In this document: positions 34,164 to 44,800 of the stretch, piece after piece
Numbering within the stretch: position 1 is the first letter of the stretch
How the letters are laid out: each line of letters begins with the position of its first letter
Source: Bacillota bacterium
Lineage (GTDB): Bacteria > Bacillota > UBA4882 > UBA8346
NCBI GenBank assembly: GCA_023410535.1
Contig: JAEYPR010000010.1
Span: 1-64,000, forward strand
Length of the DNA stretch: 64,000 bases
Reading direction: 5' to 3'
Program-made: the position numbers and the translations under genes
The notes under the pieces: generated by a model
Databases searched by the model: none
The model's input: only the letters and a program-made list of their open reading frames with translations
What the model was told of the DNA's origin: nothing

Positions 34164-34423
34164 CCCTATTATTCCTCCTTTAATATTCCAAAAAAAAATG
34201 AGTAAAAACTCATGAATGCTACGTACCGTAATACGAAGCCCTTGCATTGAAAAAACTTGACGTGAAAACCGAAAACCTGACGAATTGATCATCAATATTA
34301 ATGAAACATTTTTCACAATACCGTAATATTTAAGCGGATTAAGAAATTTGTTTTCGATGGAAATGATGAACTGATTCGACACTAAAAACACTGCTAATAT
34401 TGTACCGAAACTAATTCCAAAAG

Positions 34424-35890
34424 TCAATCAAGAAGTAACCGGGTTTGCTGGGCTTTTTTAACTAATTCTTCATCTATCCTTTGGCAGTAAGTTGCCGGAC
34501 ATTTTGGATTTTGATGCCGGACCACTTGATGTCCAGATCCAAAAACCCATTTGGTAACCGAACCGGCGCCCAATCCTAAAATGGTCTGCCGTTCTTCCAT
34601 CATTTGAATATTATAAATGCTTTCAAACCCTGGTTTTGCGTAACCGATATTCTCTTGTCCGGCCAGTATTGATCGTTGCCTGTACAAATAGTAAGGTTGG
34701 TAACCGGCTTGTTGCAATATTTTGCGCCCAGCTTCAATCGCTGCCGCCAATTCGGTTTCGGCCGCGCTGGATAACGATTTAAAATCCCGACGCCAAGTTG
34801 CCGCCCGTTTTGGCGCCAAAGTATGCATAGTGATATTTTCCGGCTCGAACTCCATTACCCGCTTCAGCGAATCCAAAAGTTCAATTCGGCCTTCGCCAGG
34901 TAATCCGGCGATTAAATCCATATTCAAAATCAAGCCGGTCTTCCTTACCATAGCGACTGCCGAATAAACCTGGCTGACGGTATGTTCACGGCCGATCCGA
35001 TCTAACGTTGTTTGATGCATCGACTGGGGATTAATACTGATCCGCGTTACACCGGCTGAAATCATGGCGGCAATTTTGGTTTGGGTTAGGGTTTCCGGTC
35101 TTCCGGCTTCCACTGTAAATTCCCGTGTATTTTGAGTATAGAAATGTTTCGAAACATTTTGAACCATCGCCGCAAAATCCGAATCGCTCAAACTTGTCGG
35201 CGTACCGCCCCCAACATACACAGATTCGATCTCCAAACCCAACGTTTGACAGAGTTTCGCTGTATCCTCGATTTCAATCGTTAATTTGTGCAAAAAATCA
35301 CTGACGAAATGGCGGTGCGTTGTTAAGGGAACCGCTGGAAACGAGCAATAATGGCAACGCGTCGGGCAAAAAGGTATTCCAAGATAAATGCCGACGACAT
35401 GGGACGGTTTAAAAAACCGTTCCTGTTTCAGACTAACTTCAATCAACATAGCAACCTTTGCTGGTTCGATGAGATAAAAAGAATGCAACTGGTTCCGAAT
35501 CTCATCAATCGTAAAACCACGGTCCCGTAAATAATGAACGATCTTGGTCGGTCGAACCGCGCTCAAGATACCCCAAGGCGCAGTACGCCCCAGTTCATCT
35601 TGTAATAATGCAATGATTCCTAAACGGATCATTTCTTTAAAACGTTGTTCGCGTCCTGAATCAGAAAACCGGTGATCCATGAAAAACGGATCGCGATATT
35701 CCCATTTGTGTTGTTGATCCCTCGTGTCAATTAAAATAATTTGAAGCGAATCGATAGCCAAACGGGTTATTACTAACCGGTAGTTGGGACTATCTTCGTT
35801 GATCTCTGCGGTAGAATCAATAATTTGCAATGCCGCTAAAATATTCGGAAATTGTCTTGGATTCTCAATCGAAACAGCGAATTTCATCAT
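34424..35890 (-). CDS. hemZ: Coproporphyrinogen dehydrogenase HemZ, radical SAM
   Basis: A 488-residue radical SAM enzyme of the HemZ subgroup. The cluster motif CxxxCxxC is in GIPFCPTRCHYCSFPAV at about residue 175, followed by ESVYVGGGTPTSLSDSDFAA and the HemN-like stretch FTVEAGRPETLT. HemZ has the N-terminal extension of about 160 residues seen here. Related oxygen-independent enzymes oxidise coproporphyrinogen III; HemZ's true activity is less certain than HemN's. An isolated gene with weak ribosome site. Confidence 0.88.
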   Translation of the reverse strand: MMKFAVSIENPRQFPNILAALQIIDSTAEINEDSPNYRLVITRLAIDSLQIILIDTRDQQHKWEYRDPFFMDHRFSDSGREQRFKEMIRLGIIALLQDELGRTAPWGILSAVRPTKIVHYLRDRGFTIDEIRNQLHSFYLIEPAKVAMLIEVSLKQERFFKPSHVVGIYLGIPFCPTRCHYCSFPAVPLTTHRHFVSDFLHKLTIEIEDTAKLCQTLGLEIESVYVGGGTPTSLSDSDFAAMVQNVSKHFYTQNTREFTVEAGRPETLTQTKIAAMISAGVTRISINPQSMHQTTLDRIGREHTVSQVYSAVAMVRKTGLILNMDLIAGLPGEGRIELLDSLKRVMEFEPENITMHTLAPKRAATWRRDFKSLSSAAETELAAAIEAGRKILQQAGYQPYYLYRQRSILAGQENIGYAKPGFESIYNIQMMEERQTILGLGAGSVTKWVFGSGHQVVRHQNPKCPATYCQRIDEELVKKAQQTRLLLD

Positions 35891-35951
35891 TTAAACCATT
35901 CATCGTTAATTTATCGCCAACATTATAGCGTCAACCGGATTGGAAGCAAGT

Positions 35952-36563
35952 TTAAAAATAAGGATTAAACTCAATCTCATGACCGATGGTTGTCGATTTT
36001 TCATGCCCCGGCCATACCACGGTTTCCGGCGGCAATACCAATAACCGTTCTTTGATTGCGGTTAGCAGTTGTTCAAGATTGCCCCCGGGAAAATCCGTCC
36101 GGCCAATACTTTCACGAAACAATGCATCTCCCGAGAACAATAGACCCGGTTGGTATAATGAAATACTCCCGGCAGTATGTCCGGGCGTTTCGATGACGAG
36201 AAAACTTTCGTCACCCAAGGTTAACCGGTCTCCCTCCTTTACTGTAACCGCGGCATCCGGGCTGGTGAATTCTTCCCCAATAAAGGCTGATAAGTTTGCT
36301 GTTGCGGACGTTAACATCCGGCGATCGGCTTGATGAATGATGATTGGCGCGCCGGTTCTTCGTTGCAGATCGGCATTGCCAATGATGTGATCGGCATGAC
36401 CGTGGGTGTTTACAATCCACTTCAGTTCCAACTGATGTTGAGCGATTTCGGACATGAGAGGTTCAATCGGCCCACCGGGATCAACAACTCCCGCTTCATT
36501 TCCCGACCAAACCAAAAAGGTATTGACGTGTAAATCGCCCATCACAAAATGTTGATAATTCAT
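35952..36563 (-). CDS. Metallo-beta-lactamase-fold hydrolase (glyoxalase II-like)
   Basis: A 203-residue MBL-fold hydrolase. The metal motif is VNTHGHADHIIGN, followed by the His in IETPGHTAGSISLY, Asp in FSGDALFRESIGRTDFPGG and the terminal His in VWPGHEKSTTIGHE. This pattern and the short length fit the YcbL/hydroxyacylglutathione-hydrolase-like subgroup, whose substrates are often unknown. GGAGTG precedes the ATG. Confidence 0.9.
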   Translation of the reverse strand: MNYQHFVMGDLHVNTFLVWSGNEAGVVDPGGPIEPLMSEIAQHQLELKWIVNTHGHADHIIGNADLQRRTGAPIIIHQADRRMLTSATANLSAFIGEEFTSPDAAVTVKEGDRLTLGDESFLVIETPGHTAGSISLYQPGLLFSGDALFRESIGRTDFPGGNLEQLLTAIKERLLVLPPETVVWPGHEKSTTIGHEIEFNPYF

Positions 36564-36617
36564 ACAATCACTCCAACGAGATTACTTTTCTTTAGTTCCA
36601 GTCATTTTTACTGAATG

Positions 36618-36842
36618 TTAACTTAACGCAATTAATTCTTCGGCTTCCTCTTTATATTGAACCGGAATCATAATTTGTATTTTCGATAAAGGACCTACCG
36701 TTAAACCAAACAGCTCCCCGGCCGATTCTTGTTTGACTTCCACCGGGATACCGGCTGTCTCCAGCATTCCTCGGATTAAGTTAGACTCCTCAAGAGTGAA
36801 CACTTCGGTCAGCACATACCAGGTTTCATCGTTTTTCATCAT
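36618..36842 (-). CDS. DUF2007 small protein
   Basis: A 74-residue DUF2007 (putative signal-transducing) protein. The pattern WYVLTEVFTLEESNLIRGML, then ETAGIPVEV and a C-terminal VPVQYKEEAEEL helix, is typical; these resemble a ferredoxin-like fold. Function unknown. It lies 12 bases before the ldh stop side, in the same orientation as ldh and the MBL gene. Confidence 0.85.
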   Translation of the reverse strand: MMKNDETWYVLTEVFTLEESNLIRGMLETAGIPVEVKQESAGELFGLTVGPLSKIQIMIPVQYKEEAEELIALS

Positions 36843-36854
36843 TGATCAACTCGC

Positions 36855-37805
36855 TTATAAATGAATTTCCCGAAGAATTGACTGTAATACTTCGGCAGAA
36901 TGTTTCAAACCCGCTGCTTCTTCCGGCGTCAGCGAAAGCAGGATTCTTTTTTCAACCCCGGAGCGACTGACCACCGTCGGGATGCTCAAGCAAACGTCGT
37001 TTATGCCATATTCTCCCTGTAACAACGTGGAAACTGTCAGGACTGAAAATTCATTCCGCAAAATACTCTCCGTTATCTCGACTAACGCTAACCCGATCGC
37101 ATAATAGGTTGCCCCTTTTCCTTTAATAATTTGGTAGGCGGCATTTTTTACTTCATTAAAAATCTGCTCCTTGGGCAACCCTTCACAGGGATGAGTGCAG
37201 ACCGGACAATAATCGGAAAAACGCAATCCGGCGACATTGGCCAAACTCCATACCGGGACTTCGGTATCGCCATGTTCGCCAATGACATAAGCATGAACAT
37301 TGGTTGGGTCGATATGACAGTGCTTGCTTAATAAATACCGGAGTCGCGCCGAGTCTAAAACGGTTCCCGAGCCAATCACCCGGCTACTTGGAAAACCGCT
37401 TAGTTTACAAGTAATATAAGTCATGATATCTACTGGATTGGCGGCAATTAACAACAACGCTTCGGTTCCAACCCGATTAATCTGCTCAATAATTGCCCGA
37501 AAGATTGCCGCGTTTCGGGTCAGTAGGTCAATCCGTGTCTCACCGGGTTTTTGATTTGAGCCGGCGCAAATCACGATGATCGATGCATCGTGGCAGTCCT
37601 GATAGGTTCCGGCATAAACTGTCACCGGGCGGACGAAGGATATTCCATGGTTAAGATCCATGATCTCCCCTTCCAGCCGCTCCTGGTTAGTGTCGATCAA
37701 CGCAATCTCGGAGACTACGCCATTGATCATTAAACTGTAGGCATAGGTTGAACCAACCAAACCGGCGCCAATAATCACAACCTTGCCTGCGTTTTGCTCG
37801 ATCAT
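36855..37805 (-). CDS. ldh: L-lactate dehydrogenase
   Basis: A 316-residue NAD-dependent LDH reducing pyruvate to L-lactate. The Rossmann motif is VVIIGAGLVGSTYAYSLM. Substrate and catalytic residues are seen in GSNQKPGETRIDLLTRN (mobile loop, Gln for pyruvate; malate enzymes have Arg), DSARLRYLL with Asp and Arg, and the catalytic His in VIGEHGDTEVPVWS. GAGGTG precedes the ATG. Fermentative role expected. Confidence 0.95.
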   Translation of the reverse strand: MIEQNAGKVVIIGAGLVGSTYAYSLMINGVVSEIALIDTNQERLEGEIMDLNHGISFVRPVTVYAGTYQDCHDASIIVICAGSNQKPGETRIDLLTRNAAIFRAIIEQINRVGTEALLLIAANPVDIMTYITCKLSGFPSSRVIGSGTVLDSARLRYLLSKHCHIDPTNVHAYVIGEHGDTEVPVWSLANVAGLRFSDYCPVCTHPCEGLPKEQIFNEVKNAAYQIIKGKGATYYAIGLALVEITESILRNEFSVLTVSTLLQGEYGINDVCLSIPTVVSRSGVEKRILLSLTPEEAAGLKHSAEVLQSILREIHL

Positions 37806-37845
37806 AAAATCACCTCTATAACCTATGTTTATGTACGCTCATCGA

Positions 37846-37873
37846 AAATAGAGGCAAAAGATTGCCTCTATTT
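37846..37873 (-). terminator. Terminator of nrdJ
   Basis: AAATAGAGGCAA / TTGCCTCTATTT with a 4-base loop. It lies between the nrdJ stop (37990) and the ldh start, on the minus strand followed by TTCGATG; moderate T content. Confidence 0.65.
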
Positions 37874-37989
37874 AACTCTTCGAATGATCGGTATAGTTTT
37901 ACCAACCGTAAAACAGATAATGCTTTAGAGCCGCTTTCATCCGCCGGAGTTATTGCCGTTTCAAATGGCGTGCAGCAGCACTATATATG

Positions 37990-40314
37990 TTAACATTCGG
38001 AATGACCGCAAGAAATGCATTTGGCGCATCCCTCGAAATAACCAAAGGTGTACATTCCGCAAATCGGGCAGAGATTATATCCCGTTTTGGGTGTCGCGGG
38101 CTTCTGATTCGGATTGGGAAGATTGGCAAAAGAGGTTGCCGACTCGACCAAACCTAGTTCCAATTGGGGTTGAATCACTTCGTTCTCGTTGTTCTCCGCT
38201 TGTAATTTCATCAAGTATTCACTTAAAAATTGCCCGATCGCATCGGGTACCGAACGCACCCGGTTGGGACCAAATCCCACAAAACGGCTTCCGCCGATGC
38301 CGATCAGTTCATCGGCAACCGCTTGCGGATCAATCCCGCAACGAAATGCCAAAGAGATTAAGCGGGCAATCGCCTCAGTAAACGCCGAGAGGTCGCTACC
38401 GGCTTTACCAATTTGGGCAAACAGTTCGAAGGGCTGTTTATCGTGAAAATTCAACGTCAAATAAAGATTTCCTTCCGGAGTCGGGCGAGCATCGGTAACA
38501 CCCGTTAAACGTTTTGGACGTTTGATGGGTTGGATTCTTCCCCATTCACCATAGGAAAGATGTGTTTCCGGCTCATGAGTCGGTAAAGCTTGAGTGCTAT
38601 CCAGGCCTTTTTGCATCGGTTGATTATCAATACTGCCATCCCGGTAAACCGTTAACCCTTTGCAGCCCAAACGGTATGCCAACCGATAGGCCTCGGCTAC
38701 TTGGTCGGGGGTGGCGTCACGGGCGAAATTGATAGTTTTTGAAACAGCATTATCAGTATATTGCTGAAAAGCGGCTTGCATCCGGATGTGCCATTCGGGC
38801 GTAATATCATGGGCGGTAACGAAAACCTGACGCCATTCAGCGGGAATGGCATCCAGCGTCTGAACACTGCCGAGTTCCGCGGCTTGCTCCAGTAACGACT
38901 GACTATAAAAGCCTTCAGCTTTCGCGATCGTTTCAAAGGTCGTATTAACCTCGATTAATCGATCATTGTCCATGATCTGCCGTACAAACGCCAGACTGAA
39001 GAGCGGTTCAATCCCACCGCTGGTATCACAGATAATGCTGATGGTTCCGGTTGGTGCGATCGTCGTTGTTGTCGCGTTGCGAAGTTTCGAACCGCCTTTT
39101 TTATCGTAGATACTCCCTTTGAAATTAGGAAAGGTACCACGCACCTCGGCCAAATTCTCGGAAGCTTTTTTCGATTCATTATCGATAAAACCCATAATCA
39201 ATTGGGCCAATTCGATGGCCGCTTCGGAATTATACGGAATTTTTAACTTAAATAGCAAGTCCGCCCAACCCATAATTCCCAAACCGATTTTCCGGTTTCC
39301 TTTGGTGACCTTCTCAATCTGGGAAATCGGATAACGGTTGGCCTCAATTACATTATCGAGAAAGCGCACGGCGGAGTGGGTTACCGACCCCAACTCGTCC
39401 CAATCGAACTCCAGCTTATGATCAGTCTCTTTCACCATTTCCGCCAGATTCAGCGAACCGAGATTGCATGACTCATACGGTAAGAGCGGCTGTTCGCCAC
39501 AGGGATTGGTGCTTTCGATCGCGCCTTGTTTGGGAGTGGGGTTGGATTCGTTCATCCGGTCAATGAAAATGATTCCCGGTTCACCGCTCTCCCAGGCCAG
39601 CATGACAATACGGTCAAAAACCTCCCGGGCCGAGAGTTTGCCGGTCGGTTGTTTGGTGCGCGGGTTGATCAAATAATAATCTTCATCTTTTTCCAATGCT
39701 TCCATGAAGGCATCGGTTATGGCGACCGAAAGATTAAAATTGGTAATCTCGCCTCGGGTTTGTTTGGCTTCGATAAAATCCAAGATATCCGGATGGTCAA
39801 CGCGCAGGATCCCCATGTTGGCGCCGCGACGGGTTCCGCCTTGTTTCACCGCTTCGGTACTGGCATTATAAACTTTAATAAAAGATAATGGTCCGCTGGC
39901 TACGCCTCCGGTGCTGCCGACTTGGTCGTTTTTCGGTCGAATATTTGAAAAACTGAAGCCGGTTCCGCCGCCGCTTTTATGAATCAGCGCCGCGATCTTC
40001 AATGATTCAAAGATACTTTCCATCGAATCTTCGATCGGCAACACGAAGCAGGCTGAAAGTTGGCCTAGTTCTCGGCCGGCGTTCATCAATGTCGGGGAAT
40101 TGGGCATGAATTTTCTCGAGGCCATTATTTCATAAAAAGTAAACGCCAATGCGTTCGTTTCCGCTACCGGAAGACCAAATGCTTCTGTTTCGATACTGGC
40201 GATCGAATTTGCTACACGGCGAAATAACTCTTCGGGGGTCTCAACCGGCATTCCATCTTCCCGTTTCAAATACCGACGTTCTAAAACTGCCTTCGCATTC
40301 TTCGATAACTCCAT
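37990..40314 (-). CDS. nrdJ: Adenosylcobalamin-dependent (class II) ribonucleotide reductase
   Basis: A 774-residue B12-dependent reductase making deoxyribonucleotides without oxygen. Family marks are SPTLMNAGRELGQLSACFVL, the active-site loop ESTNPCGEQPLLPYESCNLG and the phosphate/thiyl region TIAPTGTISIICDTSGGIEP. The C-terminal Cys-rich tail has CPICGMYTFGYFEGCAKC, then CGHSEC, for redox exchange. The start is ATG at 40314 behind GAGGAG; a GTG seven codons upstream lacks a site. No ATP-cone domain and no cobalamin riboswitch were seen. Confidence 0.95.
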   Translation of the reverse strand: MELSKNAKAVLERRYLKREDGMPVETPEELFRRVANSIASIETEAFGLPVAETNALAFTFYEIMASRKFMPNSPTLMNAGRELGQLSACFVLPIEDSMESIFESLKIAALIHKSGGGTGFSFSNIRPKNDQVGSTGGVASGPLSFIKVYNASTEAVKQGGTRRGANMGILRVDHPDILDFIEAKQTRGEITNFNLSVAITDAFMEALEKDEDYYLINPRTKQPTGKLSAREVFDRIVMLAWESGEPGIIFIDRMNESNPTPKQGAIESTNPCGEQPLLPYESCNLGSLNLAEMVKETDHKLEFDWDELGSVTHSAVRFLDNVIEANRYPISQIEKVTKGNRKIGLGIMGWADLLFKLKIPYNSEAAIELAQLIMGFIDNESKKASENLAEVRGTFPNFKGSIYDKKGGSKLRNATTTTIAPTGTISIICDTSGGIEPLFSLAFVRQIMDNDRLIEVNTTFETIAKAEGFYSQSLLEQAAELGSVQTLDAIPAEWRQVFVTAHDITPEWHIRMQAAFQQYTDNAVSKTINFARDATPDQVAEAYRLAYRLGCKGLTVYRDGSIDNQPMQKGLDSTQALPTHEPETHLSYGEWGRIQPIKRPKRLTGVTDARPTPEGNLYLTLNFHDKQPFELFAQIGKAGSDLSAFTEAIARLISLAFRCGIDPQAVADELIGIGGSRFVGFGPNRVRSVPDAIGQFLSEYLMKLQAENNENEVIQPQLELGLVESATSFANLPNPNQKPATPKTGYNLCPICGMYTFGYFEGCAKCISCGHSEC

Positions 40315-40527
40315 CGGACCAATCTCCTCGCTCACTTAGTATATACAACATCTTGTGCCATTACTATTTTAATACACAACATATTGATTGTCCAACCATT
40401 ATTTGGTACTTATTTTGATGATTTTAGGGATTATGCCGGAAAATCCTGATCTTTTCTGCGTCAAAAAAACTTTTAACACTATTTTATTTAAATCATGTTA
40501 TCGATTATCACGCATTTGATAAGAAAA

Positions 40528-40554
40528 AATATGGGTCCAAGATTGGCCCATATT
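40528..40554 (-). terminator. Terminator of the SPOR gene
   Basis: AATATGGG / CCCATATT stem with an internal TCCAAGATTGG that can pair further. On the minus strand it is followed by a T run (TTTTTTC). Confidence 0.8.
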
Positions 40555-40586
40555 CGTTAAATTAATTATAAATGAACTGATTGGCG

Positions 40587-41081
40587 TTAATTTTTATCAA
40601 CAAATACCTTGTAGCCTTTTCCGGTGAGCTCGGTTTTCAGATGATCGGCATTGACCTGCGAGCCGAATGCGCCGACTTGCACCGCGAACGGCGGGTTGTT
40701 GCTAACATAGACCGGATAACCCAACGACTCTAATTGTTGCGATGCGGCGACGGCTTCATTCCGGTTGTTATACGGGCCGACGCGAACTTTATATTTGACC
40801 GTTGGTATTACTGGTTTTGCCGGTTCAGAGTCGAGCGGTTTCACCGTAGTTTTATTGTCAATTGGTTGATTGACATTGGTATTATCCACGGTTTCAGTCG
40901 GTAAGTTGATGGTCTGTAAATTATTGTCTGTTCCCACTGGGGCTCCGGGTTGGTCTTTAACCCATCCTTCAAACAATAGTCCGAAAACAACTCCGAGCGA
41001 AATCGCCAAGAAAGAGAAAAAGACTAAACCAGCAGTTTTAGAGAGAAGATTCGAAAGCGATTTGACACCTTTATGCTCCAT
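40587..41081 (-). CDS. SPOR-domain membrane protein
   Basis: A 164-residue protein with a short cytoplasmic part, one membrane helix (about 19-40), a Thr/Pro-rich linker (about 45-90) and a C-terminal SPOR domain (VKYKVRVGPYNNRNEAVAAS, then FAVQVGAFGSQVNADHLKTE). SPOR domains bind denuded peptidoglycan at division septa or in sporulation. AAAGGGGGTG precedes the ATG at 41081. Monocistronic with its own terminator. Confidence 0.88.
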   Translation of the reverse strand: MEHKGVKSLSNLLSKTAGLVFFSFLAISLGVVFGLLFEGWVKDQPGAPVGTDNNLQTINLPTETVDNTNVNQPIDNKTTVKPLDSEPAKPVIPTVKYKVRVGPYNNRNEAVAASQQLESLGYPVYVSNNPPFAVQVGAFGSQVNADHLKTELTGKGYKVFVDKN

Positions 41082-41261
41082 TTGAACACCCCCTTTATCG
41101 ATAATCGGACAATTCCTTCTCAATAAAGGATACTACCAAATCCGAAAAATATTCCTGGGTTGGAAAAGATCTTTTTTGGGCGATGTTTTTTACAGATTGA
41201 GGGAATATTTTACACGATCACTGAACGGACTGACGGTGAATCCTATTTATGAAATAAAAAA

Positions 41262-41287
41262 GGAGCCATCTACTGATCGATAGCTCC
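41262..41287 (-). terminator. Terminator of the GNAT gene
   Basis: GGAGC(T/C)ATC stem closing on CTGATCGATA-type loop, followed on the minus strand by a T run (TTTTTTA). Confidence 0.7.
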
Positions 41288-41312
41288 CGGATTTCTTAAT
41301 GTTGCTTTCTTT

Positions 41313-41810
41313 TTACGAAAGAATTTTTTGATAACAAACAACATCCAATAAGCGGCCGAACTTTTTGCCAACCTCTTTATAAAAAGCGCATTGGCTGTAA
41401 CCGTTTTTAGCGAACAAGCGAAGGCTGGCTTCATTTTCGCCGCAGATAATCGCGATCAACGAGTGAATGTCATGTTGCCGGGCCAATTGCTCCAAATGTT
41501 GCAATGCGGCGCTGCCGTAACCCCGGCCGGTGAATTCGGGATGCAAATAAACGGTAACTTCGGCCGAAATATCATAGGCTTCCCGTTTTTTAAAATTGGT
41601 GAGAATACAATACCCGCAGATCGTATTGTTTTCGGTAATGACATAACTGCGATAGCACGGTTTATCAAAGAAAACAATGGAACGCATCTCTTCCACCGCG
41701 ATGGGTTCGAGATGAAATGTCGCCGTACTTTTTACAACATAATCATTATAGATCGCTAAAACCTCTGGTAAATGCGCCTCCGTTAATTCGCTGAATTGAC
41801 ACTGACTCAT
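41313..41810 (-). CDS. GNAT N-acetyltransferase, phosphinothricin acetyltransferase-like
   Basis: A 165-residue GNAT enzyme. The family pattern LPEVLAIYNDYVVKSTATFH at the N terminus and YLHPEFTGRGYGSAALQHLE for the acetyl-CoA loop match the Pat/YncA group. The C-terminal NEASLRLFAKNGYSQCAFYK is typical. Substrate unknown; the group also includes methionine sulfoximine acetyltransferases. GGAGG precedes the ATG. Confidence 0.85.
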   Translation of the reverse strand: MSQCQFSELTEAHLPEVLAIYNDYVVKSTATFHLEPIAVEEMRSIVFFDKPCYRSYVITENNTICGYCILTNFKKREAYDISAEVTVYLHPEFTGRGYGSAALQHLEQLARQHDIHSLIAIICGENEASLRLFAKNGYSQCAFYKEVGKKFGRLLDVVCYQKILS

Positions 41811-41878
41811 GGGTTTCCTCCTGACCGGCTCTTCTTGAACGCGATTTTTTCATTCACGCATCAGTTAGTTCTCGAAAA

Positions 41879-44800
41879 TTAGCTGAAGTATTCGACACCC
41901 GACTCGAAAATCCTCTGATTTTTACGACCTGTAACATTATGATAAAGATTGGAACCGATCCGTTCGGAATGGCCCATCTTCCCTAAGATCCGTCCGTCGG
42001 GACTGGTGATTCCTTCAATCGCGCTAAACGAACCGTTGGGGTTGAATGGAATCTCATACGTGGGTTCACCGGCTAAATTGACATATTGAGTCGCGATCTG
42101 ACCGTTTTGGGCAAGTTTCGCAACCAGCTCCGAAGCGGCGACAAATCGGCCTTCCCCATGAGACACGGGAATCAGATGCACGTCGCCAACCTGTACTTGA
42201 TTGAACCAAGGCGATAAGGTCGAGGCGATCCGGGTATGAACCAACTGTGAAACGTGCCGCCCAATCGTATTAAAAGTCAAAGTGGGACAAGCGTCGTCAA
42301 TCTCGCGAATTTCGCCATAAGGTACCAGGCCGAGCTTGATCAACGCTTGAAATCCATTGCAGATTCCCAGCATCAAGCCGTCGCGTTTTTGCAACAACCG
42401 CATGACCGCTTCGCGCACCCGCGGATTGCGAAATGCGGTCGCGATAAATTTGCCGGAACCATCGGGCTCGTCACCGGCGCTGAAACCACCGGGCAACATG
42501 ATAATCTGTGAATTGTCGATCAGTTTCACCATTTCCGCCACAGTTTCTTCAATCGCCCGAGGCGTTAAGTTACGAAATATCAGGGTCGACACTTGAGCGC
42601 CGGCCCGTTCAAACGCCCGTTGCGAATCATACTCGCAATTGGTGCCGGGGAAGACCGGTAAAAATACCCGGGGTACCGCCACTTTGGACTTTGGTTTGAG
42701 CTTGCTTGTGGTTTGGAAGTTAAAAAGCTCCGGTCGCTCAGGGACCGGTCCGGTCCGGGTCGGAAAGACCTTTTCCAGCGGTTCTTCCCAACGGGTCAAA
42801 GCTTGGTTGAGATCGATCCGGACTCCGTTGACTTCAATCACAGCGTCCGCCACGGTCTCGCCCAACGGGACAACTTTCAGCGAATCAAACAGCTTATTTA
42901 GATCGCTGCCGTGCGGCAACTCCAAAATGATGGCGCCGTAAGCGGGGGAAAACAGTTGGATTGGATCGACCGGACGAGTAAACCGGAAGCCAAGCTTATT
43001 TCCAAAGCCCATCTTCGTAATGGCTTCGGCAATACCGCCGCAGGGAACCGCATAAGCGGCTAAGACTTGTCCCGATTGAATCAATTCGTGGATTTGACGA
43101 TAATTACGGTCTAATTGGTTGAAATCCGGCAGATCGAAGTCATCCCGCTCCAGCGGCAACAAGACAACGTGGCTGCCGGCTGCTTTAAACTCGGGTGAGA
43201 TAACTTTTGTCACATCGACCATTGTCAGCGCAAAAGCGACCAATGTCGGCGGAACCGTGATGTCCTTAAAGGTACCGGACATGCTGTCTTTGCCGCCAAT
43301 CGCGGCAATGCCCAATTGGGTCTGGGCCAGATAGGCGCCGAGTAAAGCGGCGAACGGCTTGCCCCATTTTTCGGGGGCCTGTCCTAATTTCTCAAAGTAT
43401 TCCTGCAAGGTCAGACGGATGGTTTGATAGTTCCCGCCGGTGGCAACAATTTTGGCGACCGCGTCGATGACCGCGTACAATCCGCCGTGGAAGGGACTCC
43501 ATTTGGCGATGACCGGGTCATAGCCGTAGCTCATCATCGTGCCGGCGGTCGTATCCCCGTCCAAAACCGGAAGTTTGGCAACCATGCTCTGGGGCGGAGT
43601 AGTCTGGTATTTGCCGCCGAACGGCATTAACACGGTGCCGCCGCCAATGGTGCTGTCGAACCGTTCGACCAAACCGCGCTGGCTACAGACGTTTAAACGT
43701 TGCAAATTGGTAAACCATGCCTGCTCCAGATCGGGCAGGACCGCTTCGATCGCCGCCGGAATGGCTGAATCCGGCTTTTGGACCGCAGCCACTTTCACGG
43801 CGGCGGTTTGTTGGACGCCGTTGGTGTCCAGAAACTCTCGGCGAAGATCGACGATGGTCTTGCCACGCCACACCATTTGCAGGCGCGGTTCAGGAGAGAC
43901 TACCGCCACCACCGTTGTTTCCAGGTTTTCAACCTCAGCCGCCTCCCGGAAAACGGCGCCGTTTTCCGGCGCGACCAAAACGGCCATCCGCTCTTGTGAC
44001 TCGGAGATCGCCAGTTCCGTCCCGTCCAGGCCCTCATATTTTTTGGGTACGGCATCGAGGTCAATGACCAGGCCCGGGGCTAACTCGCCAATGGCGACAG
44101 CGACACCGCCAGCGCCAAAATCATTGCATTTCTTAATCAAACGACTGACCGACGGATTACGGAATAACCGTTGAATCTTTCGTTCCGTCGGCGGGTTTCC
44201 TTTTTGAACCTCGGCGCCGCAAGTGAGTAACGATTCCTCGGTATGCGCCTTGGAGGAGCCAGTGGCGCCGCCGCAACCGTCGCGACCGGTCCGGCCGCCT
44301 AACAGGATGATAATATCTCCCGCCGCCGGAGTTTCCCGGATCACATTTTCACGCGGCGCCGCGCCGACTACCGCGCCGATCTCCATCCGTTTAGCGATAA
44401 ATCCTTGGTCGTACACTTCGGCTACTTGGCCGGTAGCTAAACCGATTTGATTGCCGTAGGAACTAAAACCGGCCGCCGCCCCGGTGGTGATCTTGCGCTG
44501 CGGCAGTTTCCCCGGAATGGTTTCGTCAATTTTCGCGCGGGGATCACCGCTGCCGGTTACCCGTAACGCATGATAGACGTAGGAACGACCTGACAACGGA
44601 TCGCGAATCGCGCCGCCCAAACAAGTCGCCGCGCCGCCAAACGGTTCAATCTCCGTCGGGTGGTTATGGGTTTCATTTTTGAACATTACCAGCCATTCTT
44701 GCTCGCAACCATCGACATCAACTTTGACAATAATACTGCAAGCGTTGATCTCTTCCGACTCCTCCAGATCCTCCAAACGCCCTTTTTTCCGCAAGTCTTT

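Noticed and set aside
34164..34427. 88-residue N-terminal extension of the foldase
   Set aside because: The AAAGGAGG site just before 34163 and the membrane helix right after that start show that the extension is untranslated leader.
40315..40527. Cobalamin riboswitch before nrdJ
   Set aside because: No B12-box-like core was found in the leader; the region is plain AT-rich sequence.
43539..44174. Long 211-codon plus-strand frame inside purL, with several others nearby
   Set aside because: Antisense shadow of purL, in a G+C-rich stretch; no family, no ribosome site, and purL itself is unmistakable.
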